A DNA stretch of 64,000 nt, from positions 19,410 to 83,409 of the forward strand of contig CAVAPB010000009.1 of NCBI GenBank assembly GCA_963590415.1. The letters run 5' to 3'. The notes beneath the pieces were generated by a model. That model did not search any database, was not told the DNA's origin, and saw only the letters and a list, made by a program, of their open reading frames with translations. Of this stretch, positions 59,014-64,000 are shown piece by piece. Within the stretch, counting starts at the first letter, position 1, and each line of letters begins with the position of its first letter. This DNA is from Fimenecus sp963590415 (GTDB lineage: Bacteria; Bacillota; Clostridia; Oscillospirales; Acutalibacteraceae). The position numbers and the translations under genes are program-made.

Positions 59014-60352
59014 TGTTGACAGCCTCAATGATCGTTTTTGCCATATAATCTGTCATGCTGTCGGTCATTCCGGGATAAACGCCGACCCAGAAGGTGTTTT
59101 TCATTATATTGTCCGTTCCCTCAAGTCCGCCGACTACACGGTAAGCGTCTGTTCCCCTTATACTGTCAAAGCAGGGATGCTTGATAAGATTGCCCGAGAA
59201 GAGCATTCTTGTCTGAACATTTTTGCCCTCGATATAACGCACTACCTTTTCCCTTTCAAGTCCGCTGTCGGGCTTGATGGTTATAAGGAAACCAAACCAA
59301 CTCGGATTGCTGTTTTCCGCAGGAACGGGAAGAATTATTTTATCCTCGACAGGCTTGAGAGCGTTTCTTAAATGTTCCCAATTATGTCTGCGGCGCTTAA
59401 TAAATTCAGGGAATTTTTTAAGCTGTTCGCAGCCTATAGCCGCCTGAAGGTCGGTAACCTTTAGATTATAGCCGAAATGGCTGTATACATATTTATGGTC
59501 GTAGCCCTTGGGAAGCTCGCCGTACTGACCGTCGTATCTGTGTCCGCAAAAATTATCTCTGCCCGACGGACAAATGCAGTCTCTGCCCCAGTCGCGGTAA
59601 GAGAGAATAAGTCTGTTAAGCTGGGCGTTGTTTGTGTAAACACAGCCGCCCTCGCCCATAGTCATATGGTGCGGAGGATAAAAGCTGCTTGTTCCTATGT
59701 CGCCCCAAGTACCCGTAAAGCGCGTTTCGCCGTTTATTGTATATTCCGAGCCGAGAGCGTCGCAGTTATCCTCGACAAGCCAAAGATTATGCCTGTCGCA
59801 GAAGTCCTTAACGCTTGCAAGGTCAAATGGATTACCCAAGGTATGCGCTATCATAACCGCCTTGGTCTTGGGCGAATAAGCCTCTTCAAGCTTTGATACA
59901 TCTATATTGTACTGCGGTATTGTAACATCGACAAATACCGGAACGGCACCGTACTGAAGAATGGGCGTTACCGTAGTGGGGAAGCCGCAGGCAACGGTAA
60001 TTACCTCATCCCCTCTTTTAATCTGACGGTCGCCGAGCTCGGGCGCCGTGAGGACAGAAAACGCCAAAAGGTTTGCGGACGAGCCGCTGTTTACCAAATG
60101 TGCGAATTTAACGCCTATCCATTTTGCAAAATTCTTTTCAAACTCGTCTGAAAATCTGCCTGTCGTAAGCCAAAAGTCAAGTGCCGCATCCGTAAGAGCG
60201 CACATTTCCTTTTCGTCAAAGACTCTTGCCGCATAGGTGATACGGTCGCCCTCTTTGAAATCGTCCTTTTTAGCCTTGAAATCACGGTAATATTCCGCAA
60301 CCATTTCTTTTATCTGTTCTCTTGCCTGTTCCTCATTTTTCCAATCTGCCAT
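59006..60352 (-). CDS. rfbH: CDP-4-keto-6-deoxyglucose 3-dehydrase (RfbH/DdhC)
   Basis: PMP/[2Fe-2S] enzyme (E1) that, with an NADH-dependent iron-sulfur reductase (E3), removes the C3 hydroxyl to give CDP-3,6-dideoxy-4-keto-glucose. The 448-residue DegT-fold protein has His instead of the PLP-lysine in SFYPPHHMTMGEGG (His228/229), the hallmark of this enzyme, and the cluster ligands Cys259, Cys261 and Cys269 (spacing C-X-C-X7-C) with Cys197 as a possible fourth. N-terminal HLVNSGSSANLLAFSVL and VACGFPTTVTP are typical. The E3 reductase gene (rfbI/ddhD) is not seen in the window. GGAGG precedes ATG 60352. Confidence 0.95.
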   Translation of the reverse strand: MADWKNEEQAREQIKEMVAEYYRDFKAKKDDFKEGDRITYAARVFDEKEMCALTDAALDFWLTTGRFSDEFEKNFAKWIGVKFAHLVNSGSSANLLAFSVLTAPELGDRQIKRGDEVITVACGFPTTVTPILQYGAVPVFVDVTIPQYNIDVSKLEEAYSPKTKAVMIAHTLGNPFDLASVKDFCDRHNLWLVEDNCDALGSEYTINGETRFTGTWGDIGTSSFYPPHHMTMGEGGCVYTNNAQLNRLILSYRDWGRDCICPSGRDNFCGHRYDGQYGELPKGYDHKYVYSHFGYNLKVTDLQAAIGCEQLKKFPEFIKRRRHNWEHLRNALKPVEDKIILPVPAENSNPSWFGFLITIKPDSGLEREKVVRYIEGKNVQTRMLFSGNLIKHPCFDSIRGTDAYRVVGGLEGTDNIMKNTFWVGVYPGMTDSMTDYMAKTIIEAVNNG

Positions 60353-60370
60353 TGTTGAACCTCCAAATTG

Positions 60371-61432
60371 TTATTCAGAAAAAAATTCCTCTATCTCACG
60401 GTCCATTTCGGAAGGAATATCTCCGCCCGACAACCATATCTTGCCGAATCGGCAGGTTTTATCCATACACTCGTCGATGTGCCAACGGGGTCTCCAGCCG
60501 AATACCTTTTTTATCTTGCTGCAATCAAGCTTGAGGAAATTCGCCTCATGCGGAGCGTCTTTTTCCGCCTTATTGCACCAGCTTGCACCCTCCCCCCAAT
60601 ATTTGCAAAAGAGGTCGCAAAGCTCTCCGGTGGTAACGCAGTCGCATTCATCCGGTCCGACATTGTAATATCCCGCAAAAGAAATATCCTCATACTGCCT
60701 CTGCGCTATCGTAAGATATACCGCAAGCGGTTCAAGAACATGCTGGTAAGGGCGCGTGGAATAGGGATTTCTGACCGAAATTTCGGTGCTGTCCGCCATA
60801 GCCCTTATGCAGTCGGGGATAATTCTGTCATTGGCGAAATCTCCGCCGCCGATAACATTGCCTGCTCTTGCCGTGGATATTGCAACTCTGCCGTCGGCAA
60901 AGAACGAGTTTTTATAGCTGTGAGTCACCAGCTCCGAGCAGGATTTACTGTTTGAATAGGGGTCAAAGCCGTCTAAAGGCTCGTCCTCTCGGTAGCCCCA
61001 TTCCCATTCGTTGTTATGATACACCTTGTCCGTCGTAACGTTCAAAAACGACTTAACGCAGCTTGAGTTGCGTACACATTCAAGAATATTGACCGTTCCC
61101 ATAACGTTTGTTTCGTATGTGTAACGGGGCTGTTTGTAGCTGTCGCGGACTATCGGCTGTGCCGCAAGATGAAGCACGATCTCGGGCTGTGCCTTATCAA
61201 AAGCGTCCTTCAGCTCGTCAAGATTGCGAATATCCCCGATAACCGAGGTCATTTTTCCGTCAAGCCCCGATATTGAAAACAAATTCGGGTCTGTAGGCGG
61301 TTCAAGGGAATATCCCGTGACCTGCGCGCCTGCATTTACAAGTATCTTACACAGCCAACTGCCTTTGAAGCCGGTGTGTCCGGTAACAAAGACACGCTTT
61401 GATTTCCAAAAAGTCAGCTCGTCTTTTGTCAT
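60371..61432 (-). CDS. rfbG: CDP-glucose 4,6-dehydratase
   Basis: NAD-dependent conversion of CDP-glucose to CDP-4-keto-6-deoxyglucose. The 353-residue SDR has VFVTGHTGFKGSWLCKIL near the N terminus, HLAAQPIVRDSY, the active-site NVTTDKVYHNNEWEWGY, YSNSKSCSELV (YxxxK) and TARAGNVIGGGDFANDRIIPD. This is characteristic of RfbG/DdhB rather than dTDP-glucose dehydratase. It lies between rfbF and rfbH with 18- and 35-base gaps. Confidence 0.97.
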   Translation of the reverse strand: MTKDELTFWKSKRVFVTGHTGFKGSWLCKILVNAGAQVTGYSLEPPTDPNLFSISGLDGKMTSVIGDIRNLDELKDAFDKAQPEIVLHLAAQPIVRDSYKQPRYTYETNVMGTVNILECVRNSSCVKSFLNVTTDKVYHNNEWEWGYREDEPLDGFDPYSNSKSCSELVTHSYKNSFFADGRVAISTARAGNVIGGGDFANDRIIPDCIRAMADSTEISVRNPYSTRPYQHVLEPLAVYLTIAQRQYEDISFAGYYNVGPDECDCVTTGELCDLFCKYWGEGASWCNKAEKDAPHEANFLKLDCSKIKKVFGWRPRWHIDECMDKTCRFGKIWLSGGDIPSEMDREIEEFFSE

Positions 61433-61467
61433 AATATAAATTCACCTTTTCGCTGTTTTATAAAAGC

Positions 61468-62241
61468 TTACCACAGTTTCCACGGAGCTTTTCCCGACTC
61501 CCACAGGTTTTCAAGTATCTGCTTTTCACGCATAGAGTCCATACACTGCCAGAAGCCTGTGTGGCGGTAGCTCATAAGCTGACCGTCCTTCACAAGAGCT
61601 TCAAGAGGCTTTGTCTCAAACACTGTATCGTCGCCCTCAAGATAATTGAATATCTCGGGCTGTAACACCATAAAGCCTGCGTTTATGGCCGCTCCGTCGT
61701 TGACCTGCTTTTCACGGAAGCTCCTGACGCTTCCGTTTTCCATTATGTCAAGCACGCCCTTTTCCTGCTTCTGAACGACCGCAGTAAGGGTTGCCGTTTT
61801 TCCGTGAGATTTATGAAATTTAACAAGCTCCGATATATCCACATCACAAACGCCGTCGCCGTAGGTCATTAAAAACGGTTCGTTTCCTACATAGGGCTGA
61901 ACACGCTTTATTCTGCCGCCTGTCATTGTGTTAAGCCCCGTATCTACAACGGTAACCTTCCACGGCTCTGCGTGCTGAGAGTGAATGACGATTTCGTTAC
62001 CCTTTGTGAAATCAAAGGTAACATCGCTTGTATGAATAAAATAGTTTGCAAACCATTCCTTTATAACATGCTGCTTATATCCGGCGCAAATGATAAATTC
62101 ATTGTATCCGAAATGAGAATAGCATTTCATAATATGCCACAATATCGGCATACCGCCTATTTCGATAAGCGGCTTCGGCTTATACTGTGATTCCTCGGAA
62201 ATTCTTGTTCCGAGACCGCCTGCGAGTATTACTACCTTCAT
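61468..62241 (-). CDS. rfbF: Glucose-1-phosphate cytidylyltransferase
   Basis: Makes CDP-glucose from CTP and glucose 1-phosphate. The 257-residue nucleotidyltransferase has LAGGLGTRISEESQYKPKPLIEIGG, then MTYGDGVCDVDISELV (metal site), NAGFMVLQPEIFNYLEGDDTVFE and the C-terminal HTGFWQCMDSMREKQILENLW block specific to the cytidylyl group. Start ATG 62241 has GGAG eight bases upstream; the frame upstream is not coding. It is the first gene after a consensus promoter, so it leads the dideoxysugar operon. Confidence 0.97.
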   Translation of the reverse strand: MKVVILAGGLGTRISEESQYKPKPLIEIGGMPILWHIMKCYSHFGYNEFIICAGYKQHVIKEWFANYFIHTSDVTFDFTKGNEIVIHSQHAEPWKVTVVDTGLNTMTGGRIKRVQPYVGNEPFLMTYGDGVCDVDISELVKFHKSHGKTATLTAVVQKQEKGVLDIMENGSVRSFREKQVNDGAAINAGFMVLQPEIFNYLEGDDTVFETKPLEALVKDGQLMSYRHTGFWQCMDSMREKQILENLWESGKAPWKLW

Positions 62242-62307
62242 AATCAATCTCCGATTTAAAATATTATATACAAAGCCGCCGAAAAAACGGCATGTACACA
62301 CAATTCA

Positions 62308-62336
62308 ATTATATATTATCAGACACGGTATGTCAA
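62308..62336 (-). promoter_or_regulatory. Consensus sigma-A promoter of the CDP-sugar operon
   Basis: Minus strand TTGACA (62336-62331), 17-base spacer, TATAAT (62313-62308), 67 bases before rfbF. An exact consensus suggests strong constitutive expression of the rfbF-to-GT2 unit. Confidence 0.92.
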
Positions 62337-62380
62337 GATTTGCGGTTTTCGTACAAACCGAAAAAAGCCGAAAATCGGGC

Positions 62381-62452
62381 AAAAAAATGATTGAGCTCCG
62401 TCAAACAAGCTTGCCGTAAATCAAGCTTGAAAGGGAAATCTCAATCATTTTG
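62381..62452 (-). terminator. Terminator of the GT-C gene
   Basis: Minus strand AAAATGATTGAG pairs with CTCAATCATTTT around a loop holding a second hairpin (AAGCTTG/CAAGCTT), followed by TTTTTTT. It separates the GT-C gene from the promoter of the rfbF operon. Confidence 0.85.
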
Positions 62453-62489
62453 TAAATGTTAATCCAAACAAACAATTTTCAACCGACTT

Positions 62490-63893
62490 TTATCTGAACG
62501 CATAATAGAAGGTCGGCAAAATATAAAGTATAAGCGTAAGGGGTCTTGCAAGGATAAACAGTCTGTCACCGATAAAGAATTTTTGCTTTTCCATTGTATT
62601 TGAGAAAGACTCGAGATTTTTCTTAATGGGAAAATACATAACAAGCAGTACTATTATCGAACCGGCAAACAAGCTGTAAAAGGCATTGTTTCCGAGCATT
62701 CCGCCGAAATTAAATAAATCCCAAAGAGACGGTATATCCTTTTCAGCCAGCATATCGTGGAATATCGACAAACTTATAAGGTTTGAGTCCACATTGTTTG
62801 GGAAGCAAAGCACTGTACTTCCGATATATCCCACGGAGAGTGCCGAATGTAAAATCAGCGAAGAATTTGTCTTTGTGTTAAGAATTACGGCAAGCGAAAG
62901 GAACGGTATCATATACATTACCCATTGCGGATGCCATGTAATAAACGCAAACATGCTTGCATACACCGCAAGCGATATATATATTGCATAAGCGTAAAAC
63001 TCTTTATCGTCTTTAACTTCCGCCTTATAAGCAAAAATGCAAATTGCTATCATCGCTACCGTAAACAGCGATATGGTTCCCATCGCTGTTGGGATTCCGG
63101 TGCTGAAAAGACTCGGGGCTATTGCACCGCTGAATTTCATTGCGTCTGAATAGCCCTTACTTCCGATAAAGAGTAAGGAGGTAATTACATAGCCCGATAT
63201 AGCGATAAGCCCATGCTTAACAATGTGAATTACACGCTTTTCAAAAAGAAGAAGCAACGGTATAAAGGCAAACAGTGCAAACATTTTAAATGTAATTGCC
63301 ACACTGCACACTATTGAGAAAGAGTAATAACGCTTTTTGAAAAGCATATAAAGCGCCAAAACAATAAAAAACAAACCTATTGAATCATACTGCCCGAATA
63401 TAAACTGTGAGAACATCGCAACAGGCGATGAGATAAAGAGAAACGCAACCCATTTCGCCGTGTTTTTATCCATTTTGATTTCAAGGACGATTTTATAAAG
63501 GAGATAAGCGATTGCGACATAAAAAAGCGTCGGCAAAAGCTTGAACCATAAAAGCACGGGATAAGGCATTGCGTAATAATCAAGTACGCCCCACATAGGT
63601 ATTCCTAATATTTTAAATATCAGGAATACAGGAAGCGACCAAATCGCAAAAACTATATATACCGTTATGGAATAAACCGCTGTTGATTGGGTGTAGTCAT
63701 AGAAGCTGAAAAAGCCGTCTTTGAACAAGCATTCAATGAAGTCCTTACCGTGAGTTGCCGTACACAGAATATCGGGATGATTAAAAGATACATAGCAAAG
63801 TAAAACAATTGCACACACAAGCAACCAATCTATAATGAGCGGCTTTTCGGTGTTCTTCAGCCTTTCCCAAGCGTTCTTAAATTTAAGTTTCAT
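62490..63893 (-). CDS. GT-C fold membrane glycosyltransferase (mannosyltransferase-like)
   Basis: A 467-residue protein with about ten to twelve membrane helices. After the first helix an outward loop holds HPDILCTATHGKDFIECL, and FSQFIFGQYDSIGLFFIVLALYMLFKKRYY followed by SVAITFKMFALFAFIPLLL is typical of GT-C enzymes that use polyprenyl-phosphate sugars (PIG-M/GT87-like). It would transfer the flipped sugar onto an extracellular polymer or lipid. ATG 63893 uses GGTGATT as ribosome site, as in the HAD gene; ATG 63905 in the same frame lies within the conserved leader. It has its own terminator and leader, so it is regulated separately from the sugar operon. Confidence 0.85.
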   Translation of the reverse strand: MKLKFKNAWERLKNTEKPLIIDWLLVCAIVLLCYVSFNHPDILCTATHGKDFIECLFKDGFFSFYDYTQSTAVYSITVYIVFAIWSLPVFLIFKILGIPMWGVLDYYAMPYPVLLWFKLLPTLFYVAIAYLLYKIVLEIKMDKNTAKWVAFLFISSPVAMFSQFIFGQYDSIGLFFIVLALYMLFKKRYYSFSIVCSVAITFKMFALFAFIPLLLLFEKRVIHIVKHGLIAISGYVITSLLFIGSKGYSDAMKFSGAIAPSLFSTGIPTAMGTISLFTVAMIAICIFAYKAEVKDDKEFYAYAIYISLAVYASMFAFITWHPQWVMYMIPFLSLAVILNTKTNSSLILHSALSVGYIGSTVLCFPNNVDSNLISLSIFHDMLAEKDIPSLWDLFNFGGMLGNNAFYSLFAGSIIVLLVMYFPIKKNLESFSNTMEKQKFFIGDRLFILARPLTLILYILPTFYYAFR

Positions 63894-64000
63894 AATAATC
63901 ACCATAGCCTTTCAAGCAACAAATAGTTTATTAAAAATCACCGAGTTAACCTGCGTTGCCTGAACAGGCGTGATGGTGATTTCTGCCATCTCAAAATTAT
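63894..64000 (-). ncRNA. Structured leader RNA, copy 2 (truncated by the window end)
   Basis: Reverse complement of this stretch matches 47177-47284 with about 20 differences in 110 bases. Helix strands CAGGCAAC and GTTGCTTG differ from copy 1 (CGGGCAAT, ATTGCCCG) at two pairs by compensatory change (G-C to A-U, U-A to C-G) and at one by a wobble. AAATCACC, GGTGATTT, AGGTTAA and GAAAGGCTATGGTGATTA are preserved. The 5' half of hairpin P1 lies outside the window. Confidence 0.75.

Noticed and set aside
47177..64000. The two leader copies as arms of an invertible DNA segment
   Set aside because: They are inverted relative to each other, but 17 kb apart, only about 80% identical, with differences that preserve RNA pairing; no recombinase is near. 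RNA-level conservation explains them better.

Overview
The window looks like chromosomal DNA of an anaerobic, spore-forming, Gram-positive gut bacterium of the class Clostridia, probably Oscillospiraceae/Ruminococcaceae-like. The reasons are strong GGAGG-type ribosome sites, sigma-A promoters with 17-bp spacers, sporulation-related proteins (YpeB, a SpoIID/LytB-domain protein), class B sortases, an anaerobic sulfatase-maturase-type radical SAM enzyme, DUF1846 and TSCPD proteins, and the palindromic intergenic repeats common in gut Clostridia. No phage, insertion sequence or CRISPR array was found. All assignments were read from sequence by eye; no database search was run.

Layout. 1-2156: truncated uracil-DNA glycosylase and a DUF1846 gene. 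2.8-12.7 kb (minus): a long gene run with cysteine desulfurase, thiI, cinA, two class B sortases, a SpoIID-domain membrane protein, galE, lemA and a TPM-domain gene. 12.8-14.6 kb (plus): ypeB and a small lipoprotein. 14.6-19.6 kb (minus): two tandem paralogous small membrane proteins (one apparently frameshifted at its start), a secreted protein, a TPP-riboswitch-controlled thiT, a TSCPD protein, rsmA and an aminotransferase. 19.7-29.2 kb (minus): a MarR-controlled heterodimeric ABC exporter, a lipid kinase, glyS and nadBC, with tRNA-Ala(CGC) and tRNA-Arg(ACG) on the plus strand. Immediately after tRNA-Arg is a tandem array of three 178-bp units, each ending in a copy of the tRNA 3' end. 30.1-32.2 kb: a GNAT enzyme, a conserved hypothetical and a manganese (yybP-ykoY) riboswitch driving mntP. 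32.3-36.7 kb: a divergent pair (sugar-type MFS transporter and stand-alone E2 acyltransferase domain), both with long charged coiled-coil tails and both ending in the same terminator sequence. 36.7-38.0 kb: a gene-free block of palindromic repeats. 38.1-49.6 kb: a mosaic surface protein with 13 beta-modules and collagen-like linkers, an XRE regulator, a membrane-protein pair, a hydrolase, a diguanylate cyclase, a Cys-rich protein, a HAD phosphatase, a radical SAM/SPASM enzyme and a DtxR-like regulator. 49.6-54.7 kb: altronate/tagaturonate genes, a LysR regulator and a MATE transporter.

54.7-64.0 kb (minus) is the most coherent functional unit. It encodes a CDP-glucose to CDP-3,6-dideoxyhexose pathway (rfbF, rfbG, rfbH), an acetolactate-synthase-like ThDP enzyme and an SDR, together matching the logic of branched-chain (yersiniose-type) sugar synthesis. 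With them are a GtrA-like flippase, a GtrB/DPM-like GT2 and a GT-C glycosyltransferase, the usual parts for lipid-carried sugar transfer outside the membrane.

The strongest candidate for something undescribed is a leader RNA present twice: upstream of the HAD gene (47.16-47.28 kb, plus) and upstream of the GT-C gene (63.89-64.00 kb, minus, cut by the window end). The copies are about 80% identical, share a helix with two compensatory base-pair changes, and carry an SD mimic (GGTGATTT) that competes with the real SD (GGTGATTA) for one anti-SD strand. This is the architecture of a translational riboswitch or similar control element, and I do not recognise it as a known class.
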